A stretch of 64,000 nt of DNA, from assembly GCF_041146395.1 (NCBI RefSeq), contig NC_090999.1, positions 73,661,001 through 73,725,000 on the forward strand, read 5' to 3'. The position numbers and the translations under genes are program-made. Below are positions 38,741 to 49,910 of this stretch, piece by piece. The notes beneath the pieces are model-generated. The model was not told the DNA's origin. It saw only the letters and a program-made list of their open reading frames with translations, and did not search any database. The stretch comes from Eulemur rufifrons (lineage: Eukaryota > Chordata > Mammalia > Primates > Lemuridae). Within the stretch, counting starts at the first letter, position 1. Each line of letters opens with the position of its first letter.

Positions 38741-39078
38741 GAAGTATTACAGAAAGTACAGATAATTATTTAGCCTCATTGTTTTAAGTAGTATTATTTT
38801 TTAGTTATAAAATAATAGAAAATGGGTTTATCTTTTATTATGAAGGTAAATTTATGGCTTTTTCTAGTCAAAATATAAAAATCAACAAACATTAAATTAC
38901 TAAACATTTATTAAATATTTGTTAAGTCTCAAACTCTCAAACATATTCTAAAAATTACCTGGTATATAGGTCTTTGCCCCTTTAGCATTTTATCAATATA
39001 ATAAGGCACTATTTTCCTTAAATGTTTGAGGAATTTCTTCCCCCCCCTTGGACCCTTTGTTACAATATTGTCACATGT

Positions 39079-39174
39079 AATTTTTTTTTTAATTTTTTAA
39101 ATTGTTTTTATTTCAGCATATTATGGGGTACAAATGTTTAGGCTATGTATGTGGCATATAATTTGAAAACAAAA
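39079..39174 (-). mobile_element. 96-bp L1 3' end, minus strand
   Basis: Poly-T leads into 'atttcagcatattatggggt', the reverse of an L1 3' terminus (compare 62720-62750). It is flanked by 12-bp direct repeats 'attgtcacatgt' (39067-39078) and 'attgtcatatgt' (39175-39186), with one mismatch. Confidence 0.75.
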
Positions 39175-39818
39175 ATTGTCATATGTTTGTAACAACCATC
39201 ATCTGGCACGTTTCTTAACTTTATTAATAATTAATTTTAATTCCTGATGCTGCTTTTTACCTTCTTTTTATGAAAGTACTTCTTTACACAAATTTCAAAA
39301 GTTGTTTTTTACAATAATGGCAGAGAAAGCGATTTCCATCTTCAAGCCCAGGAAGTTTCACAAAGTATCAAATATCACAACAGGTTATATATTCAGAAAA
39401 ATTCCAGGAAAAGGTGATGCAAATATATAGTAAGAAAACAAGAACTGAACTCCGTCTTGGTTAAATAGATTTATCTTCTGAGTAAAATTATGTTTGCACT
39501 TAGAAGAAAGGGGATAAATGAAAACAAGTAGAAGGTAAATTGAAGCAACTTTAAAGTTAATCTTTTTATGTCTTTTTAATTTACTTTATTGATGTTAAAT
39601 GTTGAGCAGTTAACATTTGATTTGAAAGTGATCCTGAGAGCTGTTTGCAGTGAAGTCTGTGTGGCACTTCTACCTATGCTGTTAGATGCCTTCTAAAAGC
39701 GCTTCCACAGGAAGCATCATCCATGTCATTACATTCTACTCAATGTTCAGGTACAGAGGAACAATATTACCTTTTTAAGGGCATCATATTTCCTGTCATT
39801 TATTTCCAAATGTTTCTT

Positions 39819-39867
39819 TTCTTTTTTTTTTTTTTAGCCAGGTCTGTACTGGACAGCATAGAAAGTG
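39819..39867 (-). mobile_element. 49-bp micro-retroposon
   Basis: A perfect 14-bp direct repeat 'tccaaatgtttctt' (39805-39818 and 39868-39881) flanks 49 bp. These begin with a T-rich run and continue with 'agccaggtctgtactggaca' and 'gcatagaaagtg'. Read on the minus strand, it is about 32 nt of unique sequence followed by poly(A). I do not recognise the source RNA. Confidence 0.75.
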
Positions 39868-40844
39868 TCCAAATGTTTCTTAAATGTAATCAAACTATTT
39901 CCTGTTTGTTTCGCTACTGTTTTCTGTTGGTTCTTCTTTCCTTTAATTTCTTAAGTTTGCTTTCCCATTTCTAAACGGAGTTTCAATCTCTAGCTAATTT
40001 CATAGGAGGGGAAACCCCTTTTATAGTTCCTCAGGTTTGTTTTCTGCATGATGTTGCTAGTCATGACTGGATTATAATTTCAAACATAATAATGCATAAT
40101 TAAAACATTTTAGTGATAATAGCCAAGTGCCTATTTGACAAATAAGGCACATTCATCTAAAAACGATTAACGGGTGCTCAAACTCAGTGCTTGCTTTCTA
40201 AATTAGCAAGCTGAGCATTTCATAGGAAATGAAGCTACTAAATAGTCTGTAAATTTAAAAAAAAAAAAGAAAGTACAATGATAGATATCAGAGGCTATAA
40301 AGGGTGTGTGCCGGGGGAAAGGGATGATGAGTGAGGTTTATTAATGAGTACAAACACAGTGAGATAGATGGAATAAATTATATTGTTTGATAGCAACGTA
40401 GGGTGACTATATTTAACAACAGTGTGTCATACATTTCAAAATAGTTAGAAGAGAGGACTTAAAATGTTTCCGACACATAGAAATGCTAAATGCTTGAGGT
40501 AATACATACCCCAAATACTATGACTTTATCATTACATATTCTGTGCATGTAACTATGTATCGTATGTACCCCATAAATATGTACAAATATGAATTAAAAT
40601 TAAGATAAAAAAAGAAAAAATAGAGTTTAGTATCTGTATCTGTATTGAACAGCATTGAAAAGATGGAAAGGAAATATAGAGTTTCTGATTTATTATTCAG
40701 ACCAAATGTCTTCACCCATGCTATGTCCCATGTCCCCTCCCAGGCTCCTCACCCTTTGTGTATCGTTATAGGCAGTTTTCACTACTTTGGATGAAAAACA
40801 TCTAACTTTTAAAAAATCCCTCCCTTATCATGTGCCAGTAATAC

Positions 40845-41010
40845 TTCTAAGCATGAATTAACTCATTTAATTATGACAATAACACTAAGATGTTGTTTTT
40901 CAGGTTGGATGTTTAAAAATTATATTCCAAATTTTACAGATGAAGAAGATGAAGCACAGAATATTCATGTGAAAGTTTCAGCTCAGATAGTTAGTAGCAA
41001 ACACCAAATG
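40845..41010 (+). repeat. MIR SINE
   Basis: The phrases 'aactcatttaattatgacaa', 'attttacagatgaagaagat' and 'tagttagtagcaaacac' match the MIR core in order. Confidence 0.7.
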
Positions 41011-41289
41011 AGATGTAAGACAATCCACCATAGAAAAATGTCAAAATAAGACCAAGACCCAGTTAGGTGATTGGTTCCCATTAAAAAGAGAAGTATAGTA
41101 GAAATTTTATTCAAATATGTTTAGTTGTAGAGAATTGTATTGGCTACTGATGGGTTGTGAGTTCCACTTCTCCTTATTCCCCTCTCTCAGCCAGGGAACC
41201 ATCATCTCACCTGAAGTCGAATACAAAGGGCTTTAAGAGTACTCTTCCAAGGACTTCAAATGTATCCCTTGCAGTAGATTAAAAAATTA

Positions 41290-41400
41290 ATTAATTAATG
41301 GGCACAAACATACAGTGAGAGAGATGGAATAAGTCATATTGTTTGACAGCAAAGTAGGGTGACTATATTTAACAACACTGTATTGTACATTTCAATGAAC
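41290..41400 (+). mobile_element. L1M 3' UTR fragment
   Basis: 'gggcacaaacatacagtgag' followed by 'atggaataagtcatattgtt' and 'agggtgactatatttaacaa' is the same 3' UTR segment as at about 40340-40430, at clear divergence. It ends abruptly near 'tacatttcaatgaaca'. Confidence 0.8.
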
Positions 41401-44400
41401 AAATCTAAAGGCTGAGAGTGACCTACTGAATCCCTTTTATGACAAAGCAAAAAGGAATTGTCGTTGATTCAGGAATCAGGCTGGATTGTACAGGGTAAGG
41501 TCAAGGACCACCAGAACAGCCAGTAGTCATTATGAATGGAAGGCTCAAGACAATTATTGTACTCTGTTTTCTAGGCTCCATACTTCCCCAGATCCCCAGA
41601 TAGTCTTATCCAATGAGAAGAGAACACTGCAACATTTCTAAGACTCAATTTTCAGCCACCTTTATAGGAGTGCCAAGTTGTTTTTATTTTATTTAAGAAA
41701 ATAAAGAAATGACAAAATTTAGATATAGTTATTCATTTTATAAAAACAAAACTAAATATAAAATCCTAAAATCTATCATCTCAACAAGTTTGATCCCATA
41801 TTTTTCAATACTTTGTTATTATGATATACCATTTTACCAAACAAACAAACAAAACTAATAAATGTATCTAAATGTCAATAGAATTATATTGGGTATTAAG
41901 AAGCTTCATAAAAAGAATAATAGAAGCAAAGGCAACTCTCAGTTATCCAGAAAGCCTCATTGAGAAAAAGGCAAAACAAAATTATTGTGTAAAACTTATT
42001 TTTTTTAAATTACTGAACAGTGAATAGTATTTTACTACCAGTTGAAACATAAGTGATAAAAATAACATGACTTCTAGAAACGTGTGAATAATCTGGAAGA
42101 ATTATCTAACATCCAAATTTGAGGCTTTCAAGAAGGAAATATGTTCAGCTAAACAAATATTAATAAATTAATTCTAAATGGTAAGGTATACATTTCTAAA
42201 GGTGTTAATCTTTATTTATTATTCTTTTATAGAATTTATAAATTGTTTGCCTGGAATTATTGTTGTAAATCATCAACTCATGAATTTGGTTTTGGCAATG
42301 ACAATAAATGCAATGATAACCAAAATGGGATACCAGATTTGGGAGGCCGTGTTTTGTTTGAGGGTTGGAAGATAAATATGGCAATAAAGTGTCCTATTTT
42401 CATCATGTTTATCCATCAAACCATTTGGTATATCAAACATGTTATTCCTCTGTCTGCATAACACAGCATGAAGTGGATATTTGGCAACTTTTCAATTACC
42501 TTGGCCAAGGTAGTAAACCAAACCAGATAATTCAGGTTAAAAAAAACACTTTTTGAATTATCAGATCTGACTATCTGCAACAGGGACTAATTGAAAGCAG
42601 AAAAGGACTGCTTGTCAAACACAGTCACTTAAAATTATTACAACTGATTAAACAGATCCTTCATTGCCTAAATTACAAGACAAGTTAAATTTTAATAGCT
42701 ATAAGGGAACCTAAGGCAGGATCTTTATAATAAAATGGATTGGCTATTTAATGTCAAACATGAAGTACTCAATCTTATTATAATCAGCTGATTCAAGTGA
42801 GTAGTTCTAACATTTAAATGACTAAAAATAACTGGACCATTATTGTGGGTAAGAAGATAAAATCAGCTAAAATTATACCCTTACAAATTTCAGTATTGAA
42901 CTACTTTCATGATATACACGTGCTTTGTGCTTTTACTACAAAAAATAGTACATAGTTATTGATTGATATGTTTAATAGATTATTGGATCTCAAAGTGATT
43001 TTTAATACAGAATTTCCTAGAATTACTTATTAAATCATTCCAAATTTGTTGAAATTAAGTAACTTTATGAAAAGTAAGTGCAGCTTTGTTACTAGTAAGA
43101 CTTTTTTTAGATTGTTGTTATAGTAAGAAGGATCCTGTTTAATCAGCTGTCATAATTGCATTTGGATTGATGCACAATTCACTCGAGTGATTATTCTTTC
43201 CAAAACATCCATATATATAAAGTTTAGATATTTCACTGTTAGGTAATGCTACAAACAACACAATGAAAAATAATAACCCCAGATATTCTAGGTAATCTTT
43301 TAAAAATTATGAATTTGGTGATTTCTGATTTCCTCTTTTTTAAGAATCAGTTATATATATGTGGTTTCATAGTTGTTGTTTCACAGATCCAAAAGACTGA
43401 ATATTTATTTACCTGATGATAGCATATTCTAATCAATAGCATGGGTAATCTGATAACTTTATTTATACTTACAGTTTACTCTCTGTGATTATAACAATAG
43501 AACACGTTTTTCTTGATTTACAACTGAAGGCACTTACTGATTTTAATTAACAGTGGACTAAATTAGATGTAGGTCTGCTAAAACGAAACTTCTTATTGTT
43601 CTCTTAAATTTATATATAAGGATTTAGTTCTCTTTTGTTGAAACTCTTTATGAAAATGGCCCTGTCAATTGACAAGTTAGATGTAATCTCATTGAGAGTA
43701 AATGTACAATATGATTTATATCTCTTTCTTTTTTTATATTTCCCTTATGTCTATATTTAAATGTGTTATTATAAAGGCCCATGATATTCAACTTGACACA
43801 GTATTACATACTTTCAAAAATCAAATTATTTAGTACAATAAATAATCTTTTCACATTGTACAACTACACAATAATAAAGGCAGTAACATTTCTTTAAATT
43901 TTTATTTTAACACTTTAATTTTAGAGAAAACAAAGGAAAGCTTTACTTCCTCAAACTCTGGGATCTTTTAAACCTCACTTTGGAATGTAAAGGAATAATT
44001 AACCTACTTTAATTCTTTCAAATGTACTGGACACTATAGTGCTATTTCTGATGCCACTTAAATATAAACAGGATTAATAGCAGGTTCTGTGATCTTTGTG
44101 TGGTTTCAGGGACACCTATGAATATAACCTGTTGTCAATTCCTCTTGTAACATTAACTCTCAGAATTATTAGGAATTCTCCAGACCCAAGATGAATGAGA
44201 ATCCCAGCAAAGATTATGTGGAGGACCAAGCACCTATACCGCACTGCTGATATCATTCATTATGTAATGAATGACCTGTATGAAAAAGATACAGGTGTGC
44301 CAGAGAATGGCTAGTACAGGAGGAGCTAGTACATCCTCCTCAGAGGCTGCATGACCAACTAGTGGTGACACTAAAAAACCCAACATTGATGGCTGCATTG

Positions 44401-45347
44401 TGAGCTGGTGCACCCCTGGTCAGCCTTTTCTTTTGTGACATGTTCCAAGGTTAGAATGACAAGGACATCAGAAGATGTGCCTGGAAGTTATTCATATACA
44501 CATGCTGCTGTTTTCTTATCTGTATGCTTTTTTAATTCAAAGTAAAATTGAGCTGGGTGAAGCCTACTATGAGTAATGAGTTTGAAATCAAGACACCGCT
44601 TCCAGGAAATGAGAGGGGCCATTGAAAAAATTAATTTCTGTAATATGAAAATAATATTGTCCCTAATAGGTCAAGTTTCTACCCAACAACATAAAATCCA
44701 GATAATAAAATGTAATGCAGACTTAAATATTCAACTGAAATAATAGTCTGCTTTAATACTTTGAAACTTAAATTTTCCAATTATGTTTAGTTTATTTATA
44801 GAATCAAATTGATTATGTTTAATTTATTATAGAACCAAATAGTTGGTGCTATTTCATTCTTAAATTTCTCTTTATGGGGTTAGTAGAATTTGGGGGTAAA
44901 AAGAATGTCTTTATTCATTTCTAAAAAGTGTTTGAATAAATTCAGAATTGAATTCAAACACCTTTAATAACCTACTATGGGAAGATCTATACTTGTTGCT
45001 GAGGGTAGATAATCATGTTTTCTAACAGCTTAGCTTTAATGTAATAGTGATATTTGAATGTGTGAGTATGTGTGTGATTTATGCTACCACAGCTTTATAA
45101 CAAGAAAACCTAAGTATCAAATTTATGAGACCATGGAAAAATAGAGTGAGGTGGTTAAATATAGTGTCGTGGTTCAAATAAACCTTCATTGATTTAAAAG
45201 GAAATATCTCTACTAAATCTACCCAATTTGTTTTAGAACACATTCATTCAGTTTACTTCCCTTACACGTATTATTACAGGTAACTATCATTTCTATGCTA
45301 ACAACAAATAAAAAACCAAATTTATGTGAAAAATCAATATTCTGCCC
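41401..45347. other. AT-rich unique sequence, no gene
   Basis: A (CAAA)n tract lies at about 41837-41853. Frames of 62-72 codons at 42178-42556 overlap on both strands and show no domain. 44090-44480 is less AT-rich but unassigned. No exon, RNA gene or transposon is recognised. Confidence 0.5.
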
Positions 45348-45550
45348 TTTGGTGGGGAACCTGTGGCCTCAAGGCCACATGTGGCCCTCCAGATCCCCGA
45401 GTGCGGCCCCTTGAGAAAATCCAAACTTCACAGAACAAATCCCTTTATTAAAAGGATTTATTCTGTAAAATTTGGATTCAGTCAAAAGGCCACACTCAAG
45501 GATCCAGAAGGCCACGTGTGGCCCCAAGGCCAGAGTCTCCCCACCCCTAG
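45348..45550. mobile_element. Palindromic hAT-like MITE
   Basis: About 200 bp form one long inverted repeat centred near 45450. The left arm 'gtggggaacctgtggcctca' pairs with the right arm ending 'ccagagtctccccac', at roughly 80 percent identity by eye, through the centre 'ccctttattaaaaggattta'. The ends (reverse complement of the right end 'taggggtgggga') resemble hAT termini (CAGNGGTGGGGA). The overlapping frames on both strands (45363-45560 and 45369-45557) are mirror images of this palindrome, not genes. No clear 8-bp duplication was found. Confidence 0.8.
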
Positions 45551-46840
45551 AACTCAATAATTGGGGATTATATATTTAAGCAAGTATATCATAATACAGC
45601 TGCATATTTGGAAAAGAATATACAAAGAGTTGACTAAATAAAAATTGAAAAAACTTTATTCATATTAAATAATTGTTACTTTTCATAACATTCCTCAGCA
45701 CTAAAAACAAATGTAAAACCTCATTAACTTTGTCATAACATTGTAGGTAAAAATAGTCCCATTAACCAAATTTTATTTTATGAAGATAAAGTTCTATGCT
45801 CTATTATTATAACAAAAATCACCGTATATGTAATTTTTAAGATACCACAATCACAAGGCAGTGATTACAAGCTCTGATGTACATGAGTCAGTTACCTGGA
45901 AATCAATATTACCTTGTAGTTTGAACATTAGAAAAATCTCTATTTCTAGTGCACACAAATTATTATTAAGTGACGTACTTGACCTCTCTACGTCTCTTTG
46001 GGGTATTCTCAGGACATATAAGTTATGAGTAGGTGTTTGAAATTGTATAGAAAACAGAATAATGCAAGACGTGAAATTTATAATCTAACTGTATTTTTTG
46101 GCTCTTTTATGTACCATCTCTGAAATTTAATTAACTTATTGGATTGTACCAATCTCAGAGTTTGTATAATATTTTCCAGAAGGAGTGAATTATAGTATGC
46201 AGCCATAATTTTGACAGAAGAGAAAGAATTATCTTTAAATAATTAATGGCAACCAATCTTTTTTCCCCCTTTCTTTCTTTATCTGAAAATACTGCTCAAG
46301 TCATGTTCCCTGAAGGTTTCACTGTCCCAGGGAGACGACGTTGACAGGTGATGGCTAGATATTTTTAATTAGGAGAAACCCCAAAGTAAGGCGTTTTCCA
46401 GAAGGAGTAGCAGTTAGCCCCAGTAAACAATATTTGACACCTGCTTTGTTAAATTAGAATGAACAGCTGCCATTCGCCACTCAGAATGCTTACTGCTCAC
46501 TAATTTAAAGTAAAAACTAAAAAGTTAAACTAAAGGCTTAATAGTGGTTGAGAATTCAAAATTAAATAAACTATAAACTTAATTTTATTTGTTTTGATTA
46601 ACTTTTATTACACAAGTAACATTTTTATCTATTCTCTTGCCAAAGAATTAATATTTTATAGTAAGGCTAAGATTCCATTTGACCACCAAGTTCAATCTTA
46701 TATTTAATACTTACTCAAAAGGCAAGAAGCCTAAAATTTGTCATTTGGCTAAAATAATATTTTCTGTAGGAAAAAATCATGAGTACTTTATCCTGTAACT
46801 CCCTGGACCTTTATTTCTGGATGGTAGTAATTCATTCATT
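45551..46840. other. Unique sequence, possible conserved stretch
   Basis: No repeat or exon is recognised. The stretch at 46280-46520 has balanced composition, keeps a few CpGs ('gggagacgacgttgacagg') and has no repeat signature. It could be conserved non-coding DNA. Confidence 0.35.
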
Positions 46841-47225
46841 GTCTCAAATGTCTATGGGGCAGGCAAACGATAAGCAAATTAATTAAATGAAATACATAGC
46901 AAGTTAGAAGGTGGTAAGTAGCATCAAACTTCTGAGAAAAAACAATCAAGAAGTACTCTTGCTAAGTGAGATTACACTTTTAATAAAGTGGATAGGGAAA
47001 ATTTTAACAATAACCATGTGAGGGAAATGAAAAAGCCTGCCATATGGACATCTGGAAAAGATCATGCCAGGGAGAGACAAGAGCAATAGTAAAGACCTTG
47101 AAATGGAAGAAACCCTGGCATGTTCCAGTAAAAACAAGGGAGCAAATGTGCCCGGATAAAAGTAAAGTAGTTGGAGAGGAATAGGTGGGCTGGCTACATA
47201 ATTTGCAGGGCACAGTGACAAATCA
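46841..47225 (+). repeat. Ancient mammalian-wide repeat, part 1
   Basis: 'gaagaaaccctggcatgttc' and 'agtagttggagaggaatagg' fit the common mammalian repeat that continues as 'gggccttgtaggccatggta'. The related continuation appears at 48160-48330. I cannot name the family. Frames on the minus strand (46946-47221) are not genes. Confidence 0.4.
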
Positions 47226-48159
47226 AAACGTAGGGCCCCTTGCTCAAAAGGAGGAAAACAATGTTGTTAAGGATACTGCCATGTAAAGCTTTTTGCTTTC
47301 TTCAGTGGCCTTTCCCTTGACTTGTTATGGTGCTCTTATTTACTTTTTATTATCTTAAATAAAGGAAAATTAAACCTCTAAATTATTGGCATTAATGTAA
47401 CTGTTCACATATATATTGTACAAGGGCACTTTTAAGTGTAAATGTAGAGCATTTAACTCATATGCAGAATCACAAATTTACACAATTTGCATTCTGTAAC
47501 TAATGCATGCATATGTATTTTGTTATCAGTGGAAACAGGGCAAAAGCAAAAATCGACTGCTTTTATTTCACTACCTGATACTCGCATTCTCCAAATCCTC
47601 TAAGCGTACAGATGAGTAAACATGGATTGAAAAGAAAAGGAACTAAAGGTTTCCCTAGCTTTCCAATTTCTTCTATATCATCATTTTCGCCATAAGTGGT
47701 TGGTTAATAGAATAGTGTTTATGTGAGTGTCAACATGAGGAAGAAAGGATATGACAGGTTTCCTTGATGATTTGTGTTTCTTAGAACGCCATTGCCATCT
47801 TTTTTCTATCAAAGTAAGTTTTTGTTCAAATGTAAAGTAGCTTCTTAGGGTTGTCAGCACCCTGCTGATTACTCAATCCTAGATAAAGCACACTTACCTT
47901 GTTAACTCTTTGAATCTTGCTGAAGATCCATGCACCATGCATCCACCAAGATTCTGAGCTCACGGGTCATTGCAAATGCTATATAAGAACAGTGTGCTAT
48001 TGTGTGAATCTCCTTGCTTGCTCCATTATCCATTGGATTTCACTTACAAATCACATGTTGAAGGATAAAATTATTAAGAATTTTAAGAAGGCAACAGAGC
48101 ATTATGTCAAACACAAGCTATATATGGCTGTACAGGTCACTTGCCCATGACGCTGGCCC
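47226..48159. other. No recognisable feature
   Basis: Sequence separating two parts of what looks like one ancient repeat. It might be an insertion or simply decayed. No gene is seen. Confidence 0.35.
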
Positions 48160-48330
48160 TGGGGAGGAGGAGATAAGAATAGAAAGTTGATGAGAAGACC
48201 TGTTGACAAAGGGCTTTGTAGGCCACTGTAAGAATTTTGAATTTATCCTAATTAAGACTGAAAGCCACTGTAGGGTTTAGTGGGCAGAATGGTCATATTG
48301 GCATTTTATGTTCACGTTTACTTAGTGCTT
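48160..48330 (+). repeat. Ancient mammalian-wide repeat, part 2
   Basis: 'ggctttgtaggccactgtaa' followed by 'gaattttgaatttatcctaa' and 'gaaagccactgtagggttt' is the characteristic 3' portion of the same family as 46841-47225. Confidence 0.5.
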
Positions 48331-49737
48331 TCATTTGCTAAGACTTTAGCACTTTAGACCTCTGTAAAATGCTGCAATTATTTTGGGATTCCACAGGGGA
48401 TGCTTCCCATATTCTGTGCTAATAAATTTGGAGTGCTCCACGAGGCTATTTTAGTGCTTCTAATTTTTCTGAGGGTATAACAATTATTAAATACCATCTC
48501 TGGAAACTCAAGCTGGGCTGTGGACTCTTACTGAAGGTTCCCAATACAATATTGACTATGCCCCAATATACCTCAGAGTTTAATAAAATCACTTTTGCAT
48601 TTTTAAAATATATGTTCTGTCTCTCCATAGGACCAAAACCTATATCCAGAAAGCAGACGAAGGGATAGATTTGAATAAGCATTATTGTACTGTACATATC
48701 CTGTTCATGCTTCTTCATTTCATATAATGTACTCCCTCTAAAGAGACTACAGAGGCAAATTTGAACATGCAGTTTTGACGTTTCTCTGAAGGGATGATGA
48801 CTTCAAGTAACATTAGCTCAATTAATTTTTATTTCCTTTTTTTCCATTCAAGCTTTAAGGAAAAAAAGTTGCCAAGTCTGGTCTCAAATTCTAGGTTTCC
48901 GATGCCTAGTATAAAACATGTTATCGATCTCAGCCTTAAAATGATTGTATTTGATTGAAATCCAAAAGCTGTTTCCTTCCATCCTTCCAGATAGATTTAA
49001 AAACAATATTTTTAAATTGGGGTTTTGCAGGTAAAATTAAGATTACTCAGAGTTCTAAAATTGTTTCTTTCACTTTTATGTAATCATTGTAACCTTCACA
49101 CTATAGTACCAATGAGTTCCTGATGGAGAGTTTTCCACATAGCCAACACTCTAGAAGTATCTGTTAATCTCCATGGCCTGAGTATCAGATAAGAAAAGAC
49201 AAATGAGTCTAAATTTGGGGTTCTAGGGACTTCAGGGATTATATGTAATTGTCTCAATGATAATTACTAAGAAAGCTTTTCTCCTGACCGGCAGCCAACA
49301 ACAATTGCCAGCATTGTCCTAGTTTCTCTGACCCTCTTTATTAAAACACCCTCTTTTTCTAAACTCATTCAGTTTTCACGTCAACTTTTTCTTGGTTACT
49401 AATCTCTCTGAAAATAATGGGTGTTTTTTTCTAACACCTTCAGTAGCTATTATCACCTATAGAATATCAAGCATCCTTCTGATTGTGGGTTTTGGGTGTT
49501 CTATGGGCAGAGCCCCGTTCTGCCTTTCAGCTTTATCTGCCATTACGATTAATCACAAATATACAGATGGTCAGCACTTTCCAAGTCTACTGACGTTCAC
49601 ACCATTTCCTCCACATGGAATAGCTTTCCCCTTTGAGTCTGTGGATTGAAATTATAATTTCACAAAGGCTCAACCCAGATTAAGATTGTTAATAAAGCCT
49701 TTCTCAAATTCCTTATTGTTCCATTATATAATGAACC
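48331..49737. other. No recognisable feature
   Basis: Mixed AT-rich unique sequence. Frames at 48446-48718 and 49392-49649 have no recognisable domain. Confidence 0.45.
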
Positions 49738-49910
49738 TCTTTGGGATGTTTACTATGTGCTAAGAATTGTTCCAAACTTAATCCTTATATCAACCTTATG
49801 TCACAGATACTGTTACATCTCCAATTTGATAGATAAAGAAGTTGAGGTATACAAAGACTACGTTACTTGCTAGAGGGTTCTTACTTCAATTCCAGGTTCT
49901 TAAAACCTAT
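49738..49910 (+). repeat. MIR SINE
   Basis: 'tttactatgtgctaagaatt', 'tgatagataaagaagttgag' and 'gttacttgctagagggttc' follow the MIR consensus in order. Confidence 0.75.

Larger units (their letters stand above)
38761..40267 (+). mobile_element. 1.5-kb polyadenylated retro-insert of unknown source
   Basis: The direct repeats 'agaaagtaca' (38751-38760 and 40268-40277) flank 1507 bp that end in about 13 A residues (about 40256-40268). Removing the insert and one repeat rejoins the L1 3' UTR: 'catggaagtattac' + 'agaaagtaca' + 'atgatagatatcagagg'. These are the hallmarks of L1-driven retrotransposition of a non-L1 RNA, such as a processed pseudogene, a non-coding transcript or an orphan transduction. 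I recognise no long frame or known gene. No canonical AATAAA lies close to the tail. The insert itself holds two smaller retro-insertions. Confidence 0.8.
34561..40620 (+). mobile_element. L1 with 5' UTR, internal deletion and 1.5-kb insert
   Basis: It starts with 'ggccttcaagatggctgacg', the canonical 'aagatggc' start of a primate L1M/L1PB 5' UTR. The GC-rich UTR continues to about 36290. ORF1 N-terminal remnants follow ('aaccaaacagaaatcctgga' at about 36483). Near 36655 it jumps straight into the ORF2 reverse-transcriptase region ('ccatatgattatctcaatag'). ORF2 then runs to about 38740 ('tgttctcactcatatgtggg'). The 3' UTR is interrupted at 38760 and resumes at 40278. It ends at an A-rich tail near 40620. 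No clear flanking duplication was found. Confidence 0.88.

Noticed and set aside
44190..44480. Possible processed pseudogene (ATG followed by a short frame and balanced composition)
   Set aside because: The frame stops quickly, there is no poly(A) tail or target duplication, and no protein is recognised.
45363..45560. Matching sense and antisense frames of 65 and 62 codons
   Set aside because: They are mirror images produced by the palindromic hAT-like MITE.
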